This document shows, in pieces, positions 11,316 through 22,309 of a DNA stretch of 64,000 bases (the first letter of the stretch is position 1; every line of letters begins with the position of its first letter). The notes under the pieces are model-generated. The model saw only the letters and a list, made by a program, of their open reading frames with translations. It was not told the origin of the DNA and did not search any database. A program made the position numbers and the translations under genes. The DNA lies in NCBI GenBank assembly GCA_001972305.1, contig BDDD01000713.1, positions 496,001 to 560,000 of the forward strand, given 5' to 3'. The DNA is from Cephalotus follicularis (taxonomy: Eukaryota > Streptophyta > Magnoliopsida > Oxalidales > Cephalotaceae).

Positions 11316-12113
11316 GAAATGTAATTAATATAGCATGGTCATGGATTGATATGGGACGAATGGCTCTAGATGATGATATATGGTAGAGTTGTTGATGATG
11401 GATTGTGATGACTTATGTAGATACGAAATGACATTGTTCACATCTCTCATGCTATGTATGCATCTTACATGATCGATATTATATATATATCTGTTACACC
11501 TTTGCACTCATTTATTACTTATGTGTATTGTACACAGCCATTGGCTGCTGATCTGTTTCATTGAAATGAAGTGGGTCAGGTTTAAGTTCAGGTTCAGGTG
11601 GACGCATAAGTGATTAGATAGTCTGAGTGTAGGGTAAGTATCTACATTCTTCCGATCTATGTTTGTATGAGGTAATTGATGTAGATGGATAGTGTATTTA
11701 CATTATATGACCTGCCGGCTTGTGGAAGTGCTATAGTATAAATGTGTGTTGATGTATTGGACCTGCCGGCATGTGGCAGTGCTTATGATATGACTGAGAT
11801 GTAGTGAGTGTGGGCAAGCCACTTCATATGGCGTTGATGATTAGTTTTCACATGCTTATGATGTAATTGTGGTTAAATTGTGGTCGTGATGATCTGTGAG
11901 GGCTGCGACCCTAATATATATAAATTTTGATGTAGTCTGGTACGGGCTGAGCCCCTAGCACATAGATTGTGATGAGATATGAGGGTTGATCCCTAAACAT
12001 ATAAACTGTGGTTTATCAGGTGGCATGGAGTTCGATAAATGAAAACTTCATGCCCAAATTTTGAGAAATCCTAAGAGTATGATTCTAAGAGATTCATCAC
12101 TTGAGGTTCTAGA
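11316..12113. other. Non-coding spacer of the gag-only element
   Basis: No frame is recognisable. CCTGCCGGCWTGTGG occurs twice (about 11710 and 11763). The last five bases, ctaga (12109-12113), are the target duplication of the copia solo LTR that follows. Confidence 0.6.
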
Positions 12114-14272
12114 TGAAGGAAACGGATAAACCGAATCTGGAGCCATAAATGGACTATGGTGTGTAGGGTGTAGAACAAAACAAAAACAGAAAACATAGCA
12201 GCGGAAGAACACCCAATAAAAACAAAACCAGTCCATTATGGCACGTCCACAGACCACATGGATCACCACATCATCAACAGAATTGAATTGGTGTCACCAT
12301 AGCAAACAATGGTGACACACAAGCATGGCAAGAAGAGAAGGACCAAGAGATATACCAGCGGGTGAAGGCTCCTTCTTTCTTTGCCGCCACACGCTTGAGT
12401 AGATTCCCTCTTTAATCTTCTCCAAGTTTTTGGAACAACAAGCAATCCAACCAGTAATTACCAAGAGCAAAGTGTATGAACTCTCTCTCTCTCTCACTAA
12501 GCTTAGAAAAGGTAAATTGATATTGACCAATGAAGTCAATAATCAATCCACCCTAGATAAGCACTTGCTTGGTGTATCACAGATGAAAGGAATACACTCA
12601 GCAGAGAGATAATTGAAGTCACTTGCCCAGCAAAAACCAAAACTCTTCTCCATCTTCATTTTTTGCAGAAAATGCTTATTACTAGCCTCCTTCTTCTCTC
12701 TCCCACTCTCCCATTCACTTAAGATCATGGTCCTCACTCCTAGGGAGTCTGTGGCCATGATCCCCACGTTCCCATAACATGAAAGAACAGGAGATGGCTG
12801 CTGGATATAAGAGAGAAAACGTGCCCACGAAGTGAGCTCGTACACAGGTTGCACGTTCTGCTCAAAGACGTCGATGCCTTCCAAAAGACATCGACGCTCA
12901 TGAAATGTGGCACTAAAAACATCGACGCTTTCTAAAAGACATCGACATCTTTAAAAACGTTAAGCATCAACGTCTTTCTAAAAGGCGTCGACGCTTTGTC
13001 TGGCCAGTGAAGCATTTAGGGTCTAACTCTTTTAGTGATCACATGTTCCCTTCGAATATTGGTTAAGTAAGATCAAACATATGTGTTTCCACAAAATGCA
13101 AAATCCACATAACCGATATTTGACACCAAGACTTAATATGTCCAACATATTAAAGAACTAATCATTATAAGGCAGGGACCCTTTAAAATCTTGGTCAAAA
13201 CAAGAGGTATTCATAAATTATCGAAATACCCCTTGGGTCCAGTTTAGCCATTCTATATGGTCCCTGACCAATTTAAATGCTATCGGAATAATATCCAAAT
13301 ATTATCCAGATGGAAAAATTAATCTAATTAATTTTCTCACACCTCAATAACCAAATATTTTCTAAGTCGTCGGTTCGCGTGTACTATAATCTCTTATCAT
13401 GCTTGGCCCCAATTGAGGTCTAGGATAAGGATATGTGTCAACCCTAGATAGTACCTCAATGGCTAAAATATCTGACCATTATTAGGACCTTTGGTAAACT
13501 CTCCGAAAATCTAATTTCCAGTCTACCTCAACCTCGGCCAAGGATTTCATAAGTCCAAAGTATAATCAGACCATAATAGGGCCGATCACCTTCGCTCAGG
13601 TGTGACAATCCCATATTGCACACTCACTTATATTCGTATAGATTCGATCATACCCAAAGACCACCCGATTGCCAGCCCTGTGTAAGAACTGGGTAAGGTG
13701 GAGATCAAAGAATAGCCGTCTCCATACAATATAGAGTAGTTGCTCAGGTCTAAGGATCAGACGAGTTGGAGAACTCGCTAAGTGATAATTACTTATACAC
13801 AACCGTAACAAGTAGGAGTCACTACTGACACGAGAATAGCGACTATCCAAATAGTGTCTCCTACGCGGGTCCAGTTCAGTGTACACGCTCCCAGCGCGCA
13901 CCCCGTATTTACCCTAGTGTCCAACACAGATGGTAGTGAGAGAATCCATCCTCCAATTCCATGAGCAGGCAACATACGCGCAAGTCTATCCGGTTCACTA
14001 ATTCCCACAAAGTGAACCTATGACTTGGAACTAATTTGACATAAGGAATAAGGTAACCAGTCTTACAGCCTCCATGCCAGGCATCCAACCTTATGTCAGG
14101 GCATCACAAGTATAAGTAGGTAATTAAACTACTTCAGTTATGTGATAAAATACAAGTGATATAGCCATAACAAATTAGCACGCATCATATATAAGGAATA
14201 AGATTGTTTCATACAAGATAAGATATAAAACGACAGTCCATCCAATGGCTTGTCGGGTCACTATATCTAACA
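12114..14272 (-). mobile_element. Copia solo LTR (same family as the 37-44 kb element)
   Basis: This 2159 bp segment is flanked by ctaga on both sides (12109-12113 and 14273-14277). On the minus strand it begins TGTTAGATATAGTGACCCG and ends CCGTTTCCTTCA. It matches the two LTRs at 37296 and 43157 along its length and is the fullest of the three copies. It has no internal region, so it is a product of LTR-LTR recombination. It carries a cluster of GACGTCGAYGYC motifs at 12867-12994. Its ORFs are shadows. Confidence 0.92.
12867..12994 (-). repeat. GACRTCGACG palindrome cluster in the copia LTR
   Basis: TCGA or TCAA cores lie at 12871, 12891, 12922, 12942, 12967 and 12988 (steps 20, 31, 20, 25, 21 bp). 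The same pattern is present in the LTR at 38045-38145 and partly at 43914. Confidence 0.8.
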
Positions 14273-14277
14273 CTAGA

Positions 14278-15019
14278 ATAATGTGATTCTATTGAGTTGT
14301 GGTCTACTGAGGGTAGAGCCCATTTGTAAACTGCTGATTCCTCATTCAGGAGTGTGGATATAAATTATGTTTTCTTTACAGGGGCATAGTCTGATAAACA
14401 AATACTTTATGCCCGATTTTTGGGAGATTATAAGAGTTGAAATGTATTCAACTGATTTTTCCGCTGACATGATGTGACTATTTAAAGTTCTAGATTATAG
14501 CACTTTTGGGTATGATTGATATATGACTGTTACGAAACTATGCTGAATATACCAATATAGGATCTTTACTGTTGGGAGATTGAAAGTGATTAACTGAATA
14601 AAGTGCTAATTGGAATTATTTGGAGTTACGGAATAATAATAGGTGATATGTTGGGTTCTTAGAGACCTAGTGATATGGATATAGTATGGTTATAGATTGA
14701 ACGGATACAGATTGTACGGTTACGAAACGTATAGTCATAAACCATATGGTAATAAATCGTCTGATTATGAATTGCTTGATGCAGATGAGTTAGAATGCTA
14801 TGAGTATGGAATGGCGTGAGCCAATTTGTAACTGGTTGCGAATTGATATAGGTGTGTGTTTCTCAAATTGAGGCACGACCTTGGTCGATGGATAGATCCG
14901 AAAGGTTCAATGGCAATTCCACCAATCGGACGGACTAACATGGGAACGCGAAGACGAGATGAGAGAGCGTTATCCTCACTTGTTTTGACATGTTGTAAAT
15001 TTCGAGGACGAAATTTCTT
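14278..15019. other. Non-coding spacer of the gag-only element, 3' part
   Basis: No long frame. A degenerate GGTTATAGATTGAACGG-like repetition is seen at 14690-14780. Just before the polypurine tract the text TTCGAGGACGAAATTTCTTG resembles the DNA that ends pol in many chromovirus-like gypsy elements, so a trace of a former full-length element may survive here. Confidence 0.55.
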
Positions 15020-15033
15020 GAAGGAGGGGTGGA
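15020..15033 (+). other. Polypurine tract
   Basis: GAAGGAGGGGTGGA directly precedes the 3' LTR and would prime plus-strand DNA synthesis. Confidence 0.85.
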
Positions 15034-15839
15034 TGTAACGCCTAGGATTTTCGTTAAATGAAATGTTGTAATTCCCAATGTGGAATATGCGTTGAGTTAA
15101 TGAGAATTATGAATTTCTCACTTTGAAATGAAAAGGAAAGTTGTGGTGTGTTGAAGTAGGGCGGGCAGCCGACTGTCGCGGGAGACAGTCGGCTGGACCC
15201 CCTTAAGAGGAACCAATCGACTGCTGGGAGAAATAGTCGACTGGAACTGTTGGTAGGGACAGTCGACTATCGAGATGAGACAGTTGACTGCCATGCGGTC
15301 AGACAGCATAACGTGCAAGCCAGACCTGTCTTGGCAGAGAGGGGAGTGATTGATGGTCATGTCGGCAGAAAGGGAGAGAGAAAAGGGGGAAACACATTTT
15401 TCCCATAAAAACACACATTTTCCTCCTCTTTCCATCAGCATTTCAAGAGAAAAAAATAAACAGAGAGTTGTGAGGAAGAAAGAGGGGAAAAGAAAGAGAA
15501 AGGTGAAGCCAAATGCTCCATACTTGAGCTGGGGACTTGAACGCTCGAACCAGTGGGAGAATCGAGCTTGTTGGAGTCGTTGGACAGACCTGGGAGCTTT
15601 GAATGCCTCGGATCCAGGACTTAAAGAGGTGGATTGCAATTCCTAACTTGGAATTCGAGGTAGGGGATTTCATAAATGTGGTTTGAGTTCAATTATAATG
15701 AATGTTCATAGATGAAATGCATGCAATAGACTGTGATATGAGCATGAATGTGTGCTGCTGTTGATGAATGCCCTGTTTTGAGTAGATTGGGTTGAGAATT
15801 GCATGTATTTTATGCTTTTTTTGTGCACTACTCGTAGGA

Positions 15840-15955
15840 GCAGCCGACTGTCCAAGGAGGACAACGATTGTTCAAGGGTACCAGCCGACTATTCAGTGCG
15901 AACAACCAACTACTCGAGGGAAACATCCAACTATGCAAAGGAGCCAATTGACTAT
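15840..15955 (+). repeat. Decayed palindrome array in the 3' LTR
   Basis: Homologous to the 7247-7363 array, but most units have lost the palindrome (for example CAACCAACTA, CATCCAACTA, CAATTGACTA). Nearly all substitutions relative to the 5' copy are transitions inside the 10 bp units. Confidence 0.85.
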
Positions 15956-18038
15956 TCATGCGTTTTAATGGAGGTTACCTCCTGCTGTATGATTAGCCGA
16001 CTACCAAGAGAGGGCAGCCGACTGTAGATGGCACAGCCGACTGTTTGGGGTGACAGTCGACTGTCCACGTGTCACTCTACCCGGGCTTGCTGAGGTGGCA
16101 TGTTGGGGCAAGTGACGATGAATAAGACGCGTACTGTTCACGGAGCAGCCGACTGCCAAGAGGAGACAACCAAATGTTAAAAGGACAGTTGACTGCCAAA
16201 AATAGGACAGCCGGCTGTTGATGGAAAACAACCTACTGTCAAGGGGAGACAGCCGACTGGTTGGGACTGTCCTGCACTTTAAGCACATGTTTTGCATTGC
16301 ATTTTGATATGAAATGAACTGATGATTGGAATATGAATGATTTATAAAGTGTTCTTCATTTTGGAAGTGTATGAATGGTTTATCAAAATCATTGCTATAT
16401 GGAAATATACGTTTTCCAAAAGGATTGTGAAAATGGTTTTAAAGGATTGAGAGACTATTATACGAAAATGAGTATTTTCGTGTATTTTAATGTGGTTCGA
16501 ATGACTTGTGTTTACATTTTAAAATGTGATGTTTTCAAGTATTTTACGACAAGACTAAAATGACTTGAAAATAGTTGAAAAAGGACTGATGTATATGTAA
16601 AACCTACATATATGGTTTCGAGTATTTATATCTATAAATTACTTGAAATGGATTGAAGGAAAATGTATCGTTGCAAGTATTTTATGAAGCATAATTTACT
16701 TGGGAAATGAATTGTTATATATATATTGACAAATATATATATGTTGTAAGTATTTATACTTTTAAACGTTTTGGAAATGAACTGCAATGTATTGAACGAT
16801 ATGTTTTGATCAAGTAATTATTTTTTAAATTGCTTGAACAGGATTGCGTGTGTTGTGATTGCATTGTGCTATTGCTATGAGTGTACTGTTACCGTGACTG
16901 TGTCTAACACCCCGCGCCCGCAGAGCGGAAATGTGGCATTACTCTCAAACCAAAACACAATGCAATGATCGGGACTAGCAATACAAAAATACGGAAGATA
17001 CAGTACGAATCCATCCATACAATACAATACAAATCCTTTACAATACCAATCTTTTACAATACATTATCTATCCTTCAATATAGTAATACAATGCAATACA
17101 TTTCCATCTTTTCACTACAATATCTCAATCAGCTCTGCGATACCCAAGCAGTCGTGCGATCAGAACGAGTCTTCAATCCTTCTGTCCGTTGCTACTTGCT
17201 GCCATACCTATGCCGCACACAAGGTACACAGGCCCACCCCGAAGGATGGGGTTAGCCACACTGGCTAAGCAGAAATCTCATGCAGCATGTATGCATGTAC
17301 AATGTGTAATATCAGTGGCAATTTATACAATATCAATGTGCGGTGTACAATATCGATGTATGACATGGCAAATGCATATGTACAATTGGCGATCAGACTA
17401 CCCGTACGACAATGGCCCATAACAGAGCATGCGGATAGGATCTATAACAATCAATCAATGGCAGCCACTCAATGGTGGTGTATGAAACACCCAATCAATT
17501 AATCAATATCCTATAGAGCATGCGACCGGGTCAATAAAATGTCAATCAGTCAGTGGTGGTGATCAATCCCACGGAAGGTAGTCCTTCGAAAAGGGTGGGA
17601 GATCTATCTACGGTTCTCAGACTGATCAGGTCTGGAACTCATATATCTTCCAGCCTATGGCTGTGTCAATACAGTCTCGATGAGCTACAACCGAGGGAGC
17701 TAATGATACCGTTAGGGATCTACGGCCCTCAAGGGAGCATCAATCGACAATCAATCGGAACCGCTCATCAGCGGGTTGATACAATACAATAAATGAAACG
17801 ATAACGTCGAAGCAAGGTTAATAAGTGGTGGTATCTAATGGAGAGATGGGAACGTGCATCCATTATACCGACTTAGACTCACAACAACACTTATGACTCA
17901 AGTAATCAATCAATCAGTACAATCATTAAAACTGTTTTCAAACACTTGAACACCTCAAGTGAGGCTCTAGTCAAGTGGCAATGTGAAAAGAAGTTGAAAA
18001 CTGGCTTTAAACAGTTAAAAACTCCTTTCAGTACATTA

Positions 18039-18437
18039 GGCATCGATGTCTTTGGTGAAAGACATCGACACCTCTTTAAAACGGTGGAAAGACGTCGATG
18101 TCTTTGAAAGACGTCGATGTCTTTGAAAGACGTCGATGTCTTTGAAAGACGTCGATGTCTTTGAAAGACATCGATGTCTTTCCCTTTTTGTGTAGAGATC
18201 TGGCCGAAGACGTCGATGTCCTTGGAGAAAGGCATCGACGTTTTTCAATAAAAATAGCCTGAGAATGCATATCGATGTTCAGCATCGATGTCTTTCCAGG
18301 GGAGAGACATCTGGAGGCAAAGACGTTGATGTCTTTGAAAGACGTCGATGTCTTTGCTGCAGAATCAAAGATACAACACTCTGATGAGAAAGACATCGAC
18401 GTCCATGGGCTAGGGGTCGATGTCTTTGCTGAGCAGA
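18039..18437 (-). repeat. 19 bp lattice of GACGTCGATGTC palindromes
   Basis: The unit GAAAGACGTCGATGTCTTT is repeated head to tail with the GAC at 18091, 18110, 18129, 18148 and 18167, exactly 19 bp apart. Looser copies continue to 18437. Because 19 is not a codon multiple, the repeated KTSTSF or DIDVF peptides in different frames are artefacts. Confidence 0.9.
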
Positions 18438-18934
18438 GTCGATTTTATGCAGAAAATAGGGCCAATCTCAAGTCAAAACCAATTTAAAGCCATTCTTTGA
18501 AAACCAAGGTTTAAAATCAATCATTTAAGGTTAGTAAAACTTGTTACAACCTTTCAATTTCAATTTTTGTCTTCCTAGATCCATTAGGTCAAGGAAATCA
18601 AAAAAAACCCTAGTTTCACAATTCACTTCAATTCAATCATTCAATCACTCAATCAATTATGCAATTCAGTCAATCAATCAATAAAACAATAGGCAATTCA
18701 GTAAAGAAGTCCTACCAATCACTGAAGCTTCAAAAGTTGAGCTTCCAATCACTCAATCAGTTGCTATGCTGTTCAATCGCCAACCCACTACTTGCAATCG
18801 ATGTCCTTATCAGTGGAGATGCAAATCCGGGGCTGCAATGGTGGAAGATGGAGGCTGCTCACCTAGAGAGAGAGGGAGAAGGATAGAGAGAAGAGGATGA
18901 ATGGTGAGAATGAGAGAAATGACAAAGAAATTGA

Positions 18935-18944
18935 CTTATATAGT
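18935..18944 (-). promoter_or_regulatory. TATA box of the nested gypsy solo LTR
   Basis: Reads ACTATATAAG on the minus strand, about 180 bp inside the LTR start and upstream of the palindrome array in the direction of transcription. The array would therefore lie in the transcribed part. Confidence 0.45.
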
Positions 18945-19971
18945 CGATTCAGTCAACTCTCCGAAACTCTGCCCAAAATCCTGACTATACATGCATGTGA
19001 TCAATACAATCATCAATAAGTATAGGAATACCTCAATACAATACAATTCGATACGGTTCAATACAGTACAATACGATACAATGTATGCATGAACAGTACA
19101 AAAGGGAATTCGGGTCATCACACTGTGATTGTGATAGAGTGTTGCCGCTAACGGGGTAGTGTTGGTACTTAGCCACCGTGCTAGTATCGCGAGTGTTGCC
19201 GTTAGCATGGTAGTGTTGGTACTTGCCGCCGTGCTTGTATCATTACTGTGTTCCGAGTGTTGTTACTCGCCGCCGTGCCAGTAACGGGGATAATTGTTTT
19301 TATTGAGTGTATTGATTGTTTGCCATGACATGCCTGATTGTACCAGAGTGTTGTCCGTTGTGACGTATTGTTTGACTGTGAATGGTTCTTTGGGGATATG
19401 TCTTCCTGTTATTGTGGGGTGTAGCCCTAGCGGGTTGTACCTGTTTTGAGAATATACGTATATTATGTGTGTATACCGTCATATATACTGTACTACATCA
19501 CTGTGCATTCATACATGACATGCATTATCATTGAAACCGAACTATATTTATACTTAGCCGAGTGAGGACAAAGGCTAACCCCCTACAATTACAGATTGAT
19601 GTAGTGATATGGATTTCAACCGTGCGCGGATGAATCAGAGGGGAGATGGAGTTTTATTTACCTGAACAAATGATAAACAATGTATTGAGACATGTTTTTA
19701 CCTTGGATTACCGTATTGATGTATTAATGATGTTGATCGACTTTTGATCACGCTCCATTTGAGGGCAATTGACAATGACTTAATGATATTAAATGATGGA
19801 ATCATGTGGTATGTGACGCATGAGTCGGTTTACTTATTCAGCTTATGCACCGAATGCTTCCGCAATGAAATCGTATGTTTAAAGGTTTTAAATTTTTCGT
19901 ATGTTTTATATAAGCTGGATATTATGCTAATTTCCATGACCTAAGTATTGTTATAGAAACGGGGTGTGATA

Positions 19972-20795
19972 GTCTCGTCGGCCAATTTGATAACACAACC
20001 ATTGCGTTTGTTATAAATAGAGGTGTACGAGATTCATCAGTTCAATCATTCTCTGGCTGTTATTTGGGCATTTAGGTGAGCTTCCATTCTCTTTGATCTT
20101 CATATGTTTTTTGTTTTTTAGTTCATCACACTCTCTGAAACAGCTTTTGGTTTTTAGTTCGTCACTCTCTCTCATCTTAATTTAAAACTGAAAATAGTGT
20201 TTGCTGCATCTGTTAGAAGTGGCGATGCATTTGTTTTTTTTTTTTGAAATGCTTCTTGTCTATTTGGTTTTTAATGATGATCTGTGGTTGTTTTTTTTGG
20301 GGAGGGGGGATTTGGATTTGATGTTTACATGTGATGTAGTTGGTCAATGACTAATTGGAAATAAATGATGTTTTCATTAGGAGTGTGGTTGTGCAAGGAT
20401 GATATATATAGTATAAATCGAGAATTGAATCAATATGAAACTGATTATGTGATTCTGGGATTATTGCCTAGAAAATGGAAAGTTGCATGGCTTAGTGGAT
20501 TTTCTTCAATTCCACTTTTGGAGGACGCATTTTATGTGGATAGATGTCTCGTTTGAATGACTACAATGGTTATACGTTCATGAGCAAAAACTAGATGATG
20601 AAACCTTATTGTTCACCTTGGATTATTGGGATGAGAAAATGGATGGCCAAAATCTATGTTCTCTTCCTTAATGGTCTCTTATTTTGGTTTAACCAAGATG
20701 TCAGCTGTTACAATCAAGTCGATAATAAACTAGCTTTGTCATGTATATCTCAATTACGAAATTGAAATTATGCAGTCTATGTTTTTGCACAGTTA
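19972..20795 (+). promoter_or_regulatory. Promoter-like scrap beyond the gypsy insertion, no gene recognised
   Basis: TATAAATAGAGG (TATA at 20012-20019) is followed by a short leader and GCATTTAG/GTGAGC, which could be a splice donor with a T-rich intron to about 20380 (TTTTCATTAG/GAGTG acceptor-like). The frame at 20365-20556 has no recognisable motif. This may be a decayed host gene start or the flank of another element. Similar TATA-plus-donor structure also lies on the other side of the gypsy element at 6021-6380. Confidence 0.25.
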
Positions 20796-20926
20796 ATGTT
20801 GACATTTACAATCTTTGTTTTGATGATTACAAAATGCCTAATATGTGTGTTTGATATGAAGGAATCTCTAACAAAGTTAACTTGCGATGTAAGAAAGCTA
20901 AAACTTGCATATCAGTCTTTTTGGTG

Positions 20927-21375
20927 TCAACGACTAAGTTTTAGGCGTCAACGTTCTAGGAATAAGTACATGTTCTGGGCTTGGAAAGATGATGCTCATC
21001 GACGTGATCTTTATCCTCGTCAACGTGCTGGGAAACTTATGATTTATGTCAACGTCATGAGGAAAGACGTCAACGTCAAAATGTGATAGTGGTTTGGACG
21101 TTAATGCAGAAAACAAGTGGAGTCAACACCTTGTCTATAGACGTCAATGCCATATCAAGATGTCAACGCAAATGGAGAACATTTCGGACAGTGAGTTTAG
21201 ACGTTGACACAAAGACATTATGGCGTCAACATCTTGTCTATATACGTCAATGCCATGGATGCACGTCAACGTAAATAGAACTGAAGATGAACAAGAGCTT
21301 GGAGTATCAACGCAGAAAGCCACAAGAGTCAACGCATAAGGGGATAGACGTCAATGCCATTTGTACACGTCAACG
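20927..21375 (+). repeat. Spaced GTCAACG palindrome array with compound period
   Basis: The core tetramers (TCAA, TTGA, TTAA or TCGA) fall at 20927, 20948, 20999, 21020, 21049, 21070, 21101, 21123, 21144, 21163, 21204, 21226, 21247, 21266, 21307, 21329, 21351 and 21370. From 21101 the steps are 22, 21, 19, 41, 22, 21, 19, 41, 22, 22, 19. This is a roughly 20.6 bp lattice with every fourth site skipped. Confidence 0.85.
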
Positions 21376-21480
21376 CCAATGACAGCCAAGGCGCTGAAAT
21401 GGTGAAGACTTTCCATACATGATTCAAACGGTTATCTGACGATTCCCTGAACTATAGCAACGGCTATATTCATCTGAAAG

Positions 21481-21490
21481 CTATAAATAG
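21481..21490 (+). promoter_or_regulatory. TATA box downstream of the GTCAACG array
   Basis: CTATAAATAG follows AACGGCTATATTCAT by about 15 bp. The same combination occurs inverted near 25575-25610. Confidence 0.55.
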
Positions 21491-21519
21491 AGACCCAAAC
21501 CATGAAGAAATAGAGACGC

Positions 21520-21620
21520 AAAGACGTTATGGTGAAGACTTTCCATAATGTTTTTATCATTATTGTTTTTAATCTTTAAAAAGGGTGGTTTTCTGCGTTG
21601 ATACTCCAAGCTCTTGGTTC
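21520..21620. repeat. Complex junction with short direct and inverted duplications
   Basis: GGTGAAGACTTTCCATA occurs at about 21402 and 21531 in direct orientation. AGAGCTTGGAGTATCAACGC at 21294-21313 recurs inverted at about 21589-21608, where it is fused to the truncated gypsy RT frame. It marks the breakpoint between the copia LTR fragment and the minus-strand gypsy element. Confidence 0.75.
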
Positions 21621-22224
21621 ATCAGGTCCATGAAAGCTGCGGGAGCATTAGTCACACCAAAAGGCATAACTAGAAACTCATAATGGCCATATCTCGATCT
21701 GAAAGCAGTCTTCGGAATATCCTCCAGTCTAACTTTCAGCTTGTGGTAGCCCGATCTCAAGTTGAGCTTAGAAAACACTATCGCTCCTGTAAGCTGATCA
21801 AACAGCTCATCAATATGTGGTAGAGGGTACTTATTCTTCACTGTAACTTTATTGAGCTATCGATAGTCAATACACATACGGAGCGATCCATCTTTCTTCT
21901 TGACAAAAAGAATAGGGTTCCCCAGGGTGAAACACTAGGTCTTATGAAGCCTTTATCTAGAAGATTCTGTAACTGTATCTTTAACTCTTTCAATTCTATC
22001 GGTGCCATTTGGTATGGTGCTAGAGAAATCTGTGCAGTTCCCAGTATCAAATCAATCACGAATTCAATCTCTCTGTCTGGCGGTAATGAGGTCAAGTGCT
22101 GAGGAAAAACATCTCTGAACTCGCAAACCACAGGAATATCTTCCAGTTTCTGACTGCCATCAATCTGTATCGAGCACGTGTGCCAGAAATCTCTGGTATC
22201 CCTGTCGTAATAATCTGTCCGCAT
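21612..22224 (-). pseudogene. Gypsy reverse transcriptase, N-terminal half
   Basis: Recognisable RT blocks are [55 protein letters not shown] and [20 protein letters not shown]. The frame is broken once near 21840 and ends at about 21612, before the catalytic YxDD motif, where it runs into the inverted piece of copia LTR sequence. It is therefore inactive. Confidence 0.88.
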
Positions 22225-22309
22225 GCAAAGTCGAAATCATCAGAACAAACAATGGCTCTAACGTGCCAAGGAATAGAAAATGTGGTCATCCCGGAGGACT
22301 GAAAACCAT

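Larger units (their letters stand above)
16903..19122 (-). mobile_element. Gypsy solo LTR nested in the 3' LTR
   Basis: The insert splits the host LTR and is flanked by ctgtg at 16898-16902 and 19123-19127. On the minus strand it starts TGTGATGACCCGAATTCCC and ends GGGGTGTTAGA (last bases altered from the usual CA). Its end region (16903-17000) matches the LTR piece at 23605-23810 that abuts a minus-strand gypsy element, so it belongs to that family. A TATA box lies at 18935-18944 on the minus strand and a dense palindrome array at 18039-18437. Confidence 0.9.
6439..19971 (+). mobile_element. Gag-only Ty3/gypsy element with two nested solo LTRs
   Basis: Two similar LTRs (6439-9129 and 15034-19971) start TGTAACGCC and end GGGGYGTGAYA. 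They are flanked by gcctc (6434-6438) and gtctc (19972-19976), a 5 bp target duplication with one change. A primer site for initiator-Met tRNA lies 4 bases after the 5' LTR, and a polypurine tract abuts the 3' LTR. After removing the copia solo LTR (12114-14272) and the gypsy solo LTR (16903-19122), the element is about 9.1 kb. Only gag is recognisable; protease, RT, RNase H and integrase are absent and replaced by about 3.7 kb of spacer with tandem repeats. It therefore looks non-autonomous, of TR-GAG/LARD type. Confidence 0.9.
15034..19971 (+). repeat. 3' LTR of the gag-only gypsy element, split by a solo LTR
   Basis: The LTR begins TGTAACGCCTAGG and ends GGGGTGTGATA. Without the 2220 bp solo LTR at 16903-19122 and its extra ctgtg it is about 2.7 kb, close to the 5' LTR. 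Palindrome clusters occur at 15169-15300, 15840-15955 and 16144-16260, but here the units are much more mutated than in the 5' copy while the spacers between them are almost unchanged. Confidence 0.92.
20796..21560 (+). mobile_element. Copia-type LTR fragment with GTCAACG array and TATA box
   Basis: The segment contains TTTTGATGATTACAAAAT near 20817, like the start of the copia LTR at 62177 (TTTTGATGATTAACAAAT). It then carries about 17 spaced GTCAACG motifs (20927-21375), AACGGCTATATTCAT near 21455 and a TATA box CTATAAATAG at 21481. Similar text, inverted, lies at 25560-26060. No gag follows; instead the sequence is rearranged at 21520-21620. It is named an LTR by resemblance only. Confidence 0.6.

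Noticed and set aside
12048..12539. Minus-strand ORFs at the end of the copia solo LTR
   Set aside because: Equivalent frames appear in all three LTR copies only because the LTR is repeated; they have no family motif and lie in R/U5.
18036..18396. Overlapping ORFs encoding KTSTSF/DIDVF repeat proteins
   Set aside because: The DNA unit is 19 bp, so the peptide repeat changes frame with each unit and several frames stay open at once. It is a repeat artefact, not a gene.
20365..20556. 63-codon ORF as an exon of a host gene
   Set aside because: An acceptor-like site precedes it, but the peptide shows no recognisable domain, so I did not annotate it as a CDS.
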